DNA of 64,000 bases from CAWGAJ01 sp963820545 (lineage in GTDB: Bacteria; Planctomycetota; Planctomycetia; Pirellulales; Thermoguttaceae), in NCBI GenBank assembly GCA_963820545.1, contig CAWGAJ010000002.1, forward strand, positions 1,302,001 to 1,366,000, in the 5' to 3' direction. The notes beneath the pieces are model-generated. The model was not told the origin of the DNA and did no database searches. It saw nothing but the letters and a program-made list of their open reading frames with translations. Position 1 is the stretch's first letter, and each line of letters starts with the position of its first letter. Positions 8,903-17,110 of the stretch are shown here, piece after piece. The position numbers and the translations under genes are program-made.

Positions 8903-10954
8903 CTATTTTTCTTTTGCGGCTTCAATAATATTCTCCACGGTGATCCCGAAATGTTTCAGTAGCACTCCGACAGGGGCCGAGGTGCCGTAGCCACACATGC
9001 CAATAAACATTCCGCAACGGCCGAGATACTTTTCCCAACCTTGTTTGATGCCCAATTCGACGGCCACCCGGCGGGTAACGCCGGGCGGAAGCACGGCATC
9101 GCGATATTCGGCCGGCTGGCTGTCGAACAACTCCCAACAGGGCAGGCTGACTACCCGCGCCTGGATGCCTTCGGCCAAGAGCCTCTCATAAGCCGCGAGG
9201 CATAAAGAGACCTCGCTGCCGGTGCCGATCAGGATAACTTCGGGCTTGCCATCAGGCGCATCGGCCAACACGTATCCGCCAGATTGCAGGCCCGCGGCGG
9301 AAGCGAATTTGCTCCGGTCAAGCGTGGGCAGATTCTGCCTGGTAAGCACCAGGGCGACGGGTTGATTCTTCTGCTGCATCACGACTTTGTAGGCCTCGGC
9401 CACTTCGTTGGCGTCGCAGGGACGGATTACCAACAAATTCGGCATCGCCCGCAGCGCGGCAAGCTGTTCGATCGGCTGATGCGTGGGACCGTCTTCGCCC
9501 ACGCCGATGGAATCGTGAGTGAAGATGTAAAAAACGGGCAGTCCCATTAGCGCGGCCAAGCGCATTGCCGGACGCATATAGTCGGTAAAGACAAAAAACG
9601 TCGCGCCGTAGGACCGCAAACCGCACAAGGCCATCCCGTTGCAGATTGCTCCCATGACGTGTTCGCGAATGCCAAAATGCAAGTTGCGCCCGGCGTAATT
9701 ATCCGCGGAAAAATGGCCTGCGCCGTCGAAGCTAAGCAGCGAATTGTTCGACGGGGCAAGATCGGCCGATCCGCCCAGCAGCCAGGGCACGCGTTGGGCG
9801 ATCTGATTGAGCACCTTGCCCGAGGAAACCCGACTGGCCATGCCCTTGGCATCCGCGGGAAAAGAGGAAATCTCGGCGTCCCAATCCTGGGGCAGTTCCC
9901 GTCGCTGAATAAGCTCCAACTCCATGGCCTGCTGAGGATACTTTTTTTGGTATTCAGCGAATAAAGAGGTCCACTGACGATACAGTTTTTGGCCTCTTTG
10001 GCCCAGTCCTGCCCGGAAATGTTCAAGAACTTGCTGGGGAACGTGGAAACGTTGGTCTTCCGGCCAGCCGTAGGCCTTCTTGGTCAGGCGTACTTCCTCT
10101 TCACCCAAGGGTGCGCCGTGAGCTTCATGGGTATTTGCCTTATTTGGAGCCCCAAAAGCAATCACACTGCGAACGATAATCAGTGTGGGACGGTCGTTGG
10201 TTTCCTGGAAGAGTTTGATCGCCCGGCGAAGGTTTTGCAGATCATTCACGTCCTCGACCTTGATAACGTTCCAACCATAGGCGCTAAAACGCCGGGCCAC
10301 GTCTTCGCTGAAGGCCAACGAGGTTTGCCCTTCGATGGTAATGCCATTATCGTCGTAGATCCAACAGAGGTTCGAAAGTCGCAGGTGGCCGGCAATTGAA
10401 GCGGCCTCGGCGCCAACGCCTTCCATTAAATCGCCGTCGCTACAGAGTGCATAAACGTTAAAATTGAATAATTCAAAGCCGGGTTTATTATATCGTGCAG
10501 CCAGCCACCGCGACGCAATGGCCATGCCCACGCTGTTGGAAATGCCTTGACCTAACGGACCGGTGGTGGTTTCCACTCCCGAAGTGTGACCGTATTCAGG
10601 ATGTCCGGGACAGCGGCTATGAAGTTGCCGAAACTGCCGTAAGGCCTCCAGCGACACAGCAGGTTCCTCCAAGGGCTGACCGTTCGCGTCCAATTGCTTC
10701 ACACCAGCCAGATGCAAGATAGAAAATAAAAGCGTGGAGGCGTGACCGCAGGAAAGAACAAAGCGATCGCGATTTGGCCATGCGGGCTGAGCAGGATCGT
10801 AATGCAAAACCTCGTTAAATAGCAGGTATGCCACAGGCGCCAAGGCCATGGGCGTTCCCGGATGCCCACTATTAGCTGCCTGGACGGCGTCCATAGCGAG
10901 GGTGCGAATGGTATTAATCGAAAGTCGCTCTATATTACCTGATATAATTGACAT
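8903..10954 (-). CDS. tkt: Transketolase
   Basis: Transfers two-carbon ketol units between sugar phosphates in the non-oxidative pentose phosphate pathway, using thiamine diphosphate and magnesium. The 683 residues match the usual length. Motifs: GHPGTPMALAPVAY near the start, the ThDP-binding GDG block (CSDGDLMEGVGAEA), FGIREHVMGAICNGMA with the catalytic Glu, and THDSIGVGEDGPTHQP. It stands alone, with no pentose-phosphate neighbour. The ATG at 10954 begins SIISGNIERLSINTIRTLA, typical of the family. No frame break is seen. Confidence 0.96.
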   Translation of the reverse strand: MSIISGNIERLSINTIRTLAMDAVQAANSGHPGTPMALAPVAYLLFNEVLHYDPAQPAWPNRDRFVLSCGHASTLLFSILHLAGVKQLDANGQPLEEPAVSLEALRQFRQLHSRCPGHPEYGHTSGVETTTGPLGQGISNSVGMAIASRWLAARYNKPGFELFNFNVYALCSDGDLMEGVGAEAASIAGHLRLSNLCWIYDDNGITIEGQTSLAFSEDVARRFSAYGWNVIKVEDVNDLQNLRRAIKLFQETNDRPTLIIVRSVIAFGAPNKANTHEAHGAPLGEEEVRLTKKAYGWPEDQRFHVPQQVLEHFRAGLGQRGQKLYRQWTSLFAEYQKKYPQQAMELELIQRRELPQDWDAEISSFPADAKGMASRVSSGKVLNQIAQRVPWLLGGSADLAPSNNSLLSFDGAGHFSADNYAGRNLHFGIREHVMGAICNGMALCGLRSYGATFFVFTDYMRPAMRLAALMGLPVFYIFTHDSIGVGEDGPTHQPIEQLAALRAMPNLLVIRPCDANEVAEAYKVVMQQKNQPVALVLTRQNLPTLDRSKFASAAGLQSGGYVLADAPDGKPEVILIGTGSEVSLCLAAYERLLAEGIQARVVSLPCWELFDSQPAEYRDAVLPPGVTRRVAVELGIKQGWEKYLGRCGMFIGMCGYGTSAPVGVLLKHFGITVENIIEAAKEK

Positions 10955-11436
10955 AAATATTTAAACAGTGTATAATTAAGTAAGAAATATTGACCTCTGA
11001 ATCATCGCAAGTTGACGAAATCTAAAGACTTGACAGTTTAGGTGGGAAAACAGGATTCGTCAACGTGACTGTTTTTTTCCCGGCCAGTGGACAAGAGAAA
11101 TATCCATGATAGGATTTGGGTATGGGTGTGTTTACACCGATTTAGATACAGAGTCTATGGCATATCTATTTTTTTTATTTGGCTTATAGTATAATACACC
11201 TTAATCAATGTATAATGGAGTTAAAATACCTCTGGTATACTAATTTTTTGCGACTCTCCTTGTCTTCAAAAGGGATTCCCTGCCCCATCCCTGCAGGGGG
11301 AGTCGCACCTTTTTTATGCTATTATCTTGATAGTAGCGTTCTCTCTTTGGCGAGATGGTTATCGCCTCTTTCAAAGTTGGAAAACAATTAAGGGATTCAT
11401 TTAGAGAATGGATTTCAAGGGGATTAAAAGGGCATT
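10955..11436. other. Intergenic region with promoters and a possible small RNA
   Basis: This 480-base gap lies between the divergent transketolase and 11437 genes. It is AT-rich, with several TATAAT-like hexamers (for example around 11188 and 11209). It contains a good plus-strand terminator hairpin (listed separately) with no plus-strand gene ahead of it. A 70-codon frame at 11179-11391 runs through that hairpin and is probably not coding. Confidence 0.4.
11250..11315 (+). terminator. Rho-independent terminator-like hairpin
   Basis: GCGACTCTCC (11250-11259) pairs with GGGGAGTCGC (11297-11306) across a 37-base loop that can itself fold. A T-run follows at 11310-11315. There is no coding gene upstream on this strand, so it may end a short non-coding transcript or act as an attenuator before the 11437 gene. 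Confidence 0.55.
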
Positions 11437-11715
11437 ATGGAAGCTAATTTCACCTACTGGAGTGAACTGTTATCACATTGGCCCGCTGATTTACCTCGCC
11501 GGGGAATTCTGGTCACCGCCTTTAACGAACAAATCTCTTTTTCAGCTTTTTGGACTAGCGAAAAATTTCTGCTGCTAGAACGGCAGACTCCCGATTCCCA
11601 AGGCGCTCGCACAGTAATGTTTACTTACGATCAGATTTTGGCCATAAAAATTGTCGATGTTGTAAAGTCAAAACAGTTTAAAATGTTGGGTTTTACCGTG
11701 CCTTCACAGCTTTAG
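11437..11715 (+). CDS. Small protein of unknown function
   Basis: A 92-residue soluble protein with no signal peptide. It has alternating hydrophobic and polar strands (RGILVTAFNEQISFSAFW, KFLLLERQ, TVMFTYDQILAIKIV) suggesting a small beta-rich fold. A GGGG ribosome-like site lies 12-15 bases before the ATG. It sits 217 bases upstream of the DUF3467 gene on the same strand. I do not recognise the family. Confidence 0.55.
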   Translation: MEANFTYWSELLSHWPADLPRRGILVTAFNEQISFSAFWTSEKFLLLERQTPDSQGARTVMFTYDQILAIKIVDVVKSKQFKMLGFTVPSQL

Positions 11716-11932
11716 GTTTTAGGAATTCTGCGTAATATATTACCCCCATGCAAGAAAGCCCTGATGAATCGTTACCAAATAACTGTGCCAGAATATTTCG
11801 AGAAATTTATAAGGGGGAATCTTGAACGCTTGACGATTCTCCAGTAGAAATTACATATCAAACCTACGTTAAGGCTCTATTAATCTTACCCACTAAACCA
11901 CAAAAACATCACACCCCAATAAGGAGACTATT

Positions 11933-12337
11933 GTGAAAAATTCAGACAATCCAGATCGCGACGCCGACGATTCCCCGCCGAATCCCGAAGCCGCCCCCCC
12001 TGCCGCACAACCTCAGCAGCAACAGCAGCGGATACAGGTGGAGATCGATGATTCGAAGGTGATGGCCACCTACGCCAACTTCTGCCGCGTCACCGGGACG
12101 CCGGAAGAAATGATTATCGATTTCGGCCTGAATCCCCAACCGTTTGGCTTGCCCAGCCATCCGATTCCGGTTAATCAACGGATCATCACCAACTTTTATA
12201 CAGCCAAACGGATGCTGCACGCATTGCAATTGACGATTCAACGTCACGAGGCCACCTTTGGCGTGCTGGAAACCGACGTGCAAAAGCGCGTCCGGCCGGG
12301 CGTGATGGGGCAACAGCGTCAGCACGACGCCGGTTGA
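11933..12337 (+). CDS. DUF3467 domain protein
   Basis: A 134-residue protein of unknown function. Residues 1-35 are a disordered Pro/Gln/Ala-rich tail. The DUF3467 domain follows, with ATYANFCRVTGTPEEMIIDFGLNPQP (about 43-68) and VNQRIITNFYTAKRMLHAL (about 79-97). The last part reads FGVLETDVQKRVRPG, the form common in planctomycetes. A short GGAGA site precedes the ATG, and a strong hairpin follows about 40 bases after the stop. Confidence 0.88.
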   Translation: MKNSDNPDRDADDSPPNPEAAPPAAQPQQQQQRIQVEIDDSKVMATYANFCRVTGTPEEMIIDFGLNPQPFGLPSHPIPVNQRIITNFYTAKRMLHALQLTIQRHEATFGVLETDVQKRVRPGVMGQQRQHDAG

Positions 12338-12378
12338 GCCGATCAGATTATGAGCCGATCAGATTAATCGCGCATGCT

Positions 12379-12408
12379 CAAGCCCACGGGCCACGGCCCG
12401 TGGGCTTG
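12379..12408 (+). terminator. Perfect 13-bp hairpin after the DUF3467 gene
   Basis: CAAGCCCACGGGC (12379-12391) and GCCCGTGGGCTTG (12396-12408) pair perfectly around a 4-base loop. Only a short TT follows, so it is a plausible transcript end or 3' stabiliser rather than a textbook intrinsic terminator. Confidence 0.6.
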
Positions 12409-12455
12409 TTCCATTGATAAAAGTCTACATCTTACAGTCTGTAACCTATCTTTTT

Positions 12456-12530
12456 GAGATCCTTCGCTGCGCTCAGGATGACATTTGGCCCCTCTTTGAC
12501 ATAAGGTTTTTTGACATAAGGTTTCTTGAC
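12456..12530. repeat. Palindromic repeat followed by a 15-bp tandem repeat
   Basis: 12456-12484 carries the TTCGCTGCGCTCAGGATGACA element that recurs at 43690-43720 and 61907-62006. Directly after it, TTGACATAAGGTTTT (12496-12510) and TTGACATAAGGTTTC (12511-12525) are 15-bp tandem copies, followed by another TTGACA. The TTGACA cores look like repeated -35 boxes ahead of the Uma2 gene. Confidence 0.6.
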
Positions 12531-12564
12531 AAATCACTACGCCCACCGTATAGGGGATTTCAGT

Positions 12565-13109
12565 ATGGCAATCACAGAACACCTTATCAGCGCCGAAGAA
12601 CTTTTTCAGACGCCGAATCTCGGCCGGTGCGAGTTGGTGCGCGGAGAAATTATTATGATCTCACCGGCAGGATTCGAACACGGCATGATTATAGTAAATC
12701 TTACGTTTCTCTTGGAAAAACTCGTAAGAGCCAAAAAGCTGGGCAGGATTACTGGCGCGGAAACGGGATTCATTATCCGCCGCGATCCGGATACTGTTCG
12801 CGCCCGGATGTCGCTTTTGTCCATGCAGATCGGCTGCCGGCGAAACTTCCCCAGGGCTTCTTCAGCGGCACTCCGGATTTGGCCGTCGAGGTCCTTTTGC
12901 CCAACGATCGGGCAAGCGAAGTGCAAGCGAAAATCCGCGACTGGCTCGAAACCGGCTGCCGCGCCGTCTGGATCGTCGATCCCCAAACTAAATCCGTGAC
13001 CATCTATAAAAGCACTTACGAAATCTCAGTGCTCAACGCCGCCGACATGCTCACCGATGCCCAACTGCTCCCCGGTTTCACCGCGACGGTTAGCGAGATT
13101 TTCGAGTAA
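12565..13109 (+). pseudogene. Uma2-family (DUF820) PD-(D/E)XK nuclease-like protein, frameshifted
   Basis: Uma2 proteins have a restriction-endonuclease fold of unknown role and are expanded in planctomycetes and cyanobacteria. The first frame (12565 to about 12803) gives ISAEELFQTPN, ELVRGEIIMISPAG and RRDPDTVRA. The second (about 12804-13109) continues as PDVAFVHADRLP, PDLAVEVLLPND and the active-site strand AVWIVDPQTKSVTIYK. One base is missing in the GCGCCC tract at 12799-12805, since VRAPDVAFV is the family-typical junction. All expected motifs survive, so this is either a recent loss or a sequence error. It stands alone. Confidence 0.8.
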
Positions 13110-13147
13110 CTAGCAATATTTCTACTCTTGAATAGGGGCTATTTCAA

Positions 13148-13169
13148 TGTATTGCAATATCGCAATACA
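13148..13169. promoter_or_regulatory. Inverted repeat, candidate operator of the XRE gene
   Basis: TGTATTGC (13148-13155) and GCAATACA (13162-13169) are perfect inverted arms around a 6-base spacer, 51 bases before the likely start of the XRE-family gene. The position and symmetry fit an autoregulatory operator. Confidence 0.5.
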
Positions 13170-13219
13170 ATGCTATAAATATGCATATGAAGTACCTGAA
13201 CCGTAAGGATAAGAAGAAA

Positions 13220-13549
13220 ATGGACAAGAAAAAAATCACCCGTCGAATTCGCCGTCTAGGGCCGGAAAGCAAGGAAGAACGCAACCGGTTGCATGAAATT
13301 CGTGAGAAAGCTCGACGAGAGTTTCCCCGCGCAATCCCGCGGCTCCAGCCTGCGACAGTGGGCATAGCGGCAAGAATTCGTGAAGCCCGCGAGGTACAGG
13401 GACTCACCTGGTACGCGGTGGCAAAGCGGGCGGGGATCCCGAATCCTAGCACCGTGCGCGATATCGAGTACGGTCGCGACACCAAACTTTCCAGCGTGCA
13501 GGCGGTCGCCAACGCACTCGGGCTGCGATTGGAATTGGTCGAGGTTTGA
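13220..13549 (+). CDS. XRE-family helix-turn-helix regulator
   Basis: A roughly 109-residue protein with a very basic N-terminus and a C-terminal XRE/Cro helix-turn-helix (IREAREVQGLTWYAVAKRAG, then PSTVRDIEYGRDTKLSSV and VANALGLRLELVEV). The ATG at 13220 is preferred because AAGGAT lies 10 bases upstream. The ATG at 13181 would add 13 residues with no ribosome site. It could be an orphan antitoxin-type regulator, as no toxin gene adjoins it. An inverted repeat lies just upstream. Confidence 0.75.
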   Translation: MDKKKITRRIRRLGPESKEERNRLHEIREKARREFPRAIPRLQPATVGIAARIREAREVQGLTWYAVAKRAGIPNPSTVRDIEYGRDTKLSSVQAVANALGLRLELVEV

Positions 13550-13600
13550 AGCATTAGTTTAAAGGCCATGTATCAATAACGATCCAGTGGAAATCATTTG

Positions 13601-14596
13601 GTGAAGAAGAAAAAACAAAATTCATTTGAAAAAATATTTCACGTCCTACCGCGACAGGTGGGGCAGACGATTGGGGCGGCGCTGCGCAAGTGGCTGCCGG
13701 GGCAGTCGTGGTCGCAGGTGCGCAAGCTAATTGAGTTGCGGCGGGTAATGCTTAGCGGCAATCTTTGCATAGATGAGGGTCGGCGCCTGAAGCTGCAAGA
13801 CGTTGTCAAAATCCTCCCCCATGCGCTGGCCGCTCCGCCCAATGAAAAAGATGTGCGGATCGCCTATCTCGATACTCACGTGGTGGTGGTCGAGAAGCCC
13901 GCGGGGATCACGTCCACGCGCCATAAAGAAGAAAAAAACTGGCCTGCCCGCAGAAAACAGCTACAGCCCACTCTACAAGAGATGCTGCCGGCAATAATCG
14001 CCAAACAGGAAGGCCGGAGAGTGAAAGGCAAATTGCCGCCGGTTTATGCCGTACATCGCCTGGATCGGGATACCAGCGGGCTGATAGTTTTTGCCCGCAC
14101 ACAGGCGGCCAAAAAGCATCTGGAACATCAGTTCCGCAAGCACACCACCCGGCGGCGCTATTTGGCCGTTGTACACGGCCAGGTAAAAGAGCAAACCATC
14201 CAATCCCGACTGGTTCGCGACCGCGGCGACGGCAGGCGCGGCAGTACTACCTTGCCCAACATGGGCAAACTTTCCATAACCCACGTACGACCAATAGAGA
14301 AATTAGGCAATTACACACTGCTGGAATGTCGGCCCGAGACAGGCCGCACGCATCAAATCCGCATCCATCTGGCCGAACTCGGCCATCCGCTCTGTGGTGA
14401 GAAGGTTTATCTGCAACCCTTATTCCGCCAGTCGATTAAAGACACCAGCGGTGCCCCGCGATTGGCACTACATGCCACAGAACTAGGGTTTCAACATCCC
14501 ATTACTAAAGAAAAGCTGGATTTTAACTCGCCATTGCCCACAGATTTAAAGGAGTTTATCAAGAGTAATAAGAATAAGCTGACAAAATCTCAGTAA
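13601..14596 (+). CDS. RluA-family RNA pseudouridine synthase
   Basis: Isomerises specific uridines to pseudouridine in rRNA or tRNA. It has an N-terminal S4-like RNA-binding part (SWSQVRKLIELRRVMLSG, ending KILPHAL). The catalytic domain follows with VVVVEKPAGI, then YAVHRLDRDTSGLIVFA carrying the catalytic Asp near residue 150, and LECRPETGRTHQIRIHLAELGHPLCGE. The start could be TTG 13598 or GTG 13601. GTG is chosen because a GGA site lies 9 bases upstream. It stands alone, and the target nucleotide cannot be told. Confidence 0.9.
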   Translation: MKKKKQNSFEKIFHVLPRQVGQTIGAALRKWLPGQSWSQVRKLIELRRVMLSGNLCIDEGRRLKLQDVVKILPHALAAPPNEKDVRIAYLDTHVVVVEKPAGITSTRHKEEKNWPARRKQLQPTLQEMLPAIIAKQEGRRVKGKLPPVYAVHRLDRDTSGLIVFARTQAAKKHLEHQFRKHTTRRRYLAVVHGQVKEQTIQSRLVRDRGDGRRGSTTLPNMGKLSITHVRPIEKLGNYTLLECRPETGRTHQIRIHLAELGHPLCGEKVYLQPLFRQSIKDTSGAPRLALHATELGFQHPITKEKLDFNSPLPTDLKEFIKSNKNKLTKSQ

Positions 14597-15363
14597 CGAG
14601 GCGTTTTTAACATCATTTGTGGGATTTTGCGAGAATGCTCTAAATGCCTACAAAAGGGCAGTTAAATAAATACTGAATCTTGCCCGCACAATCTGCATTT
14701 CCTATCTTATCCATATTTTCGTTTCAGTCGATAATAGGGCTTATCTATTTTGAAATTTGCAGTCTTTTTTTGTTCGACATTTTCGTCATGGCTAATACGA
14801 TCGGTTGAATCGTTATGACCGGAGAAAGACTTTAAAGTCCACCCCTAGATAAATTCGAAGAACATTTTCGGAAGGCTTGTTTCGCGACAGAGTTATCATT
14901 TAACTTTGCCACATAAGCAGGCTATAGGGGGGAACCTACCAAGAAGGCCATGCCTAAACAGTCTGCCATTAACTCTCCATGGTGAGCTGTTTGTAAGTCT
15001 CGCCCCTTTCCGCATGTAATTCGCCGGAGAACTGTACCAATAGTTAGAGGGAATCGAAATAGGGTGGTTAGAACGCACCTTCTCTATTTTACGGATTTTC
15101 TCTGGCTTCCGGATGACCCGATTGCCGATGTAGTAAGTACGGCACGGGTCAGAAGGAGCTGAACCACAGCCAAGAGCGAATTACGGAAGAAAACCCCGAC
15201 CCAGATGTCTGCGGAAACCCGGCTGCCTTGTGCAGCCGAGAACGAAGGAACGCAACGTCAAGCAGTCTATGGGGAAGGGGTGAAGCAGTCTCGAAGGGAT
15301 GGATCATCCTTTCGAGATTAAACCCAAACCAATGTGAAAAATATAAAAATCGGAGAGCCTGCG
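14597..15363. other. Gene-free 770-base region with several hairpins
   Basis: No convincing reading frame exists on either strand. The best is a 60-codon minus frame at 14896-15078 with no recognisable features. The right half has stable stems, CGGCTGC/GCAGCCG (15220-15238) and the 29-base hairpin at 15289-15317, and purine-rich segments, as expected for a structured RNA or long leader of the 15364 gene. I compared it by eye with RNase P RNA, tmRNA, SRP RNA and group II intron cores and found no match. Confidence 0.45.
15289..15317 (+). promoter_or_regulatory. Leader hairpin before the HTH/receiver gene
   Basis: TCTCGAA (15289-15295) pairs with TTCGAGA (15311-15317), with an inner GGATG/CATCC helix, giving a near-continuous stem 47 bases upstream of the ATG at 15364. 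No T-run follows, so a leader structure is more likely than a terminator. Confidence 0.5.
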
Positions 15364-15936
15364 ATGAAGGTCTTCACAACTGGTCAGGTCGCCAAAATTT
15401 GTAAGGTGGCCCCGCGCACCGTCAGTAAATGGTTCGACTCGGGCCGGCTGAAGGGGTACCGCATCCCCGGATCGCAAGACCGACGCATTCCACGGGAATA
15501 CCTGATCAAGTTCCTCAAGGAACATGGAATGCCGCTGGGAGACCTGGAAGACGAAGCCATGGCGAAAGTGCTGATCGTTGCCCAGGACCAGGTGTTAATT
15601 GAGAATCTCAAACGCGAACTGCCGCTGGACCGCTCGTTCAAGGTGGCAGTGGCGGCGAGCGGATTCGATGCCGGGATACAAGCCGAGAGCTTCCATCCCG
15701 ATTGCATCATCGTGGATTTCTCGATCGGTCGCACCGAAGCGTTGCAGATTTGCCAGAATCTGCGCCGCAACAGCGAGTTTGCGGAAGTGATCCTAATTGC
15801 CCTTTTGCCCGACGATGGCAGCTCCACCAGCTTCGATCGTTCGAGCATCAACGAGACGTTCAAGAAGCCGTTCGACGCCGCCCTGTTGGCCGAGCGCTTG
15901 CGAACGCTGATTGGCGCGAAAAAAGAACTCGTTTAA
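15364..15936 (+). CDS. Helix-turn-helix (excisionase/MerR-like) plus receiver-like domain protein
   Basis: A 190-residue two-domain regulator. Residues 1-55 are a helix-turn-helix of the excisionase type (VFTTGQVAKICKVAPRTVSKWFDSG, then GYRIPGSQDRRIPREYL). Residues 65-185 resemble a CheY receiver: VLIVAQDQVLIENL, the candidate phospho-Asp in CIIVDFSIG, and a final FKKPFDAALLAERL matching the conserved Lys region. The first acidic pair of normal receivers is replaced by AQD, so phosphorylation is uncertain. ATG 15364 has GGAGAG upstream, while ATG 15334 lacks one. Confidence 0.75.
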   Translation: MKVFTTGQVAKICKVAPRTVSKWFDSGRLKGYRIPGSQDRRIPREYLIKFLKEHGMPLGDLEDEAMAKVLIVAQDQVLIENLKRELPLDRSFKVAVAASGFDAGIQAESFHPDCIIVDFSIGRTEALQICQNLRRNSEFAEVILIALLPDDGSSTSFDRSSINETFKKPFDAALLAERLRTLIGAKKELV

Positions 15937-16086
15937 GGCCGCCTCTTGCCGGAAGCGTCCTTTTAAGAGACCATATTCCCAGTCGCCGTTTCCGCTTAAC
16001 CCGTCGCGGACAAGACCCCCGCGACGGATAATTTTTTCTTGGCAGTGCAATTGCAGAGGATCCATCTGAAAGCGTATAATTTAGTT

Positions 16087-16311
16087 ATGCAAACGCCGCT
16101 CGAATACTTTAAGATGGATAAAACTGCTTTACGAGTATATTCATCCCATGAAGAAGCGAATGACGATGCTCTCGAAAATTGGCTTTCACGGCCGCCTCAA
16201 GAGCGTCTCGCGGCCGTCGAATTCTACCGTATGACATATCATGGTGGATACGATCCAACTACCGCGCGAATTCAAAGAGTTTATCGCGTTGTTGAACGCG
16301 GAGAAGGTTGA
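16087..16311 (+). CDS. Small partner protein of a nucleotidyltransferase module (possible antitoxin)
   Basis: A 74-residue charged protein (from MQTPLEYF) whose core DALENWLSRPPQERLAAVEFYR is followed by a basic ARIQRVYRVVERGEG. It overlaps the downstream nucleotidyltransferase by 71 bases, so expression must be tightly linked. Small proteins in this position often neutralise MNT/AbiEii-type nucleotidyltransferases, but that role is inferred from layout alone. An earlier in-frame ATG at 16039 has no ribosome site. Confidence 0.6.
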   Translation: MQTPLEYFKMDKTALRVYSSHEEANDDALENWLSRPPQERLAAVEFYRMTYHGGYDPTTARIQRVYRVVERGEG

Positions 16312-16717
16312 TTATCTCTTGATAGGGGGGTGGGCTTTGGCCGTGCACGGCCATCCCCGCTATACCGGAGATATGGATATCTGGATTCGGCCCACTCTTC
16401 AGAACGCGGAAGCAATAATTCGGGTGCTTCGCCAGTTCGGATTCTCATCAAGACATTTCAATCCACAAGATTTCCTTCGGGAGGAAAAAATATATCGCTT
16501 CGGTTTCCCGCCGATGCAGGTGGATATTATCAATACAATACCCGGCGTTGATTTTGCAGCATGTTATGAAAATCGACTAATTGTGGAGGCCGAAGACACA
16601 CCCATTAACGTCATTGGCCTTGAAGATTTTAAGAAGAACAAAATAGCATCCGGCAGGCCGCAAGATCTGGCTGATGCGGAGTGTGTGACTCGAAAAAAGA
16701 AAACTCATCATAATTGA
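16241..16717 (+). CDS. Nucleotidyltransferase-fold protein (MNT/AbiEii-like)
   Basis: A 158-residue protein with the Pol-beta-type nucleotidyltransferase signature. The strand VDYLLIGGWALAVHGHPR is followed by YTGDMDIWIRP (about 42-52), which carries the DxD metal ligands, and a third acidic residue lies in MQVDIINTIPG. This is the size and pattern of solitary nucleotidyltransferases that act as toxins or transfer nucleotides to tRNA. It starts inside its upstream partner gene. Substrate is unknown. Confidence 0.72.
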   Translation: MVDTIQLPREFKEFIALLNAEKVDYLLIGGWALAVHGHPRYTGDMDIWIRPTLQNAEAIIRVLRQFGFSSRHFNPQDFLREEKIYRFGFPPMQVDIINTIPGVDFAACYENRLIVEAEDTPINVIGLEDFKKNKIASGRPQDLADAECVTRKKKTHHN

Positions 16718-16794
16718 TTGATGCAATCTTCTGATTGCATTCCACCCCCCTTGCCCCCACCTCAGTAGGTTTTTTGTGATTTTTCACAAAAACG

Positions 16795-16872
16795 TTGACC
16801 ATTTTGGTGGAAGGGGATAAAAACAAATGGACAGAAGTTACCATTCTTGCCTGATACATTCAAGGAGGCAGC
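16795..16872 (+). promoter_or_regulatory. Promoter-like hexamers and GAGGCAGC leader element of PEP-CTERM gene 1
   Basis: TTGACC (16795-16800) is followed after 16 bases by ATAAAA (16817-16822), and GAGGCAGC lies at 16865-16872, 239 bases before the ATG at 17111. The second paralogue and the HAF-repeat gene have the same order and similar distances. The spacer holds a G-rich stretch, as in the second copy. Confidence 0.5.
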
Positions 16873-17110
16873 GCTTATTGGCCCTGTGATATTTTTGCAG
16901 ATTGTTCGCAAAACATAACAAACGGCGCACGGAGTGTGCCTAATATGTTATCACTGGGGCATTCTTGTTGATGAGACTTTCGCGAAAGGTTTTTTCTAGA
17001 TTTCGTTTTGCGTGCAGTGACATGCGCAGCGTTATCGAGAATTAACCGTTTCCGATTTTCAATAATCCATTTAATTATCCGTTTTCACACAGTTTCTAAA
17101 GGAGAAACCC

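Noticed and set aside
11179..11391. 70-codon plus-strand frame
   Set aside because: It runs through a terminator hairpin and has no ribosome site or domain.
14597..15363. Group II intron, RNase P RNA or tmRNA
   Set aside because: No domain V hairpin, no GAGGAAAGTC-type core and no tRNA-like ends were found by eye.
16740..16900. Sigma-54 promoter before the PEP-CTERM genes (GG...GC)
   Set aside because: The GG and GC of TTGGCCCTGTGATATTTTTGC are 15 bases apart instead of 10; TTGAC-type boxes fit better.
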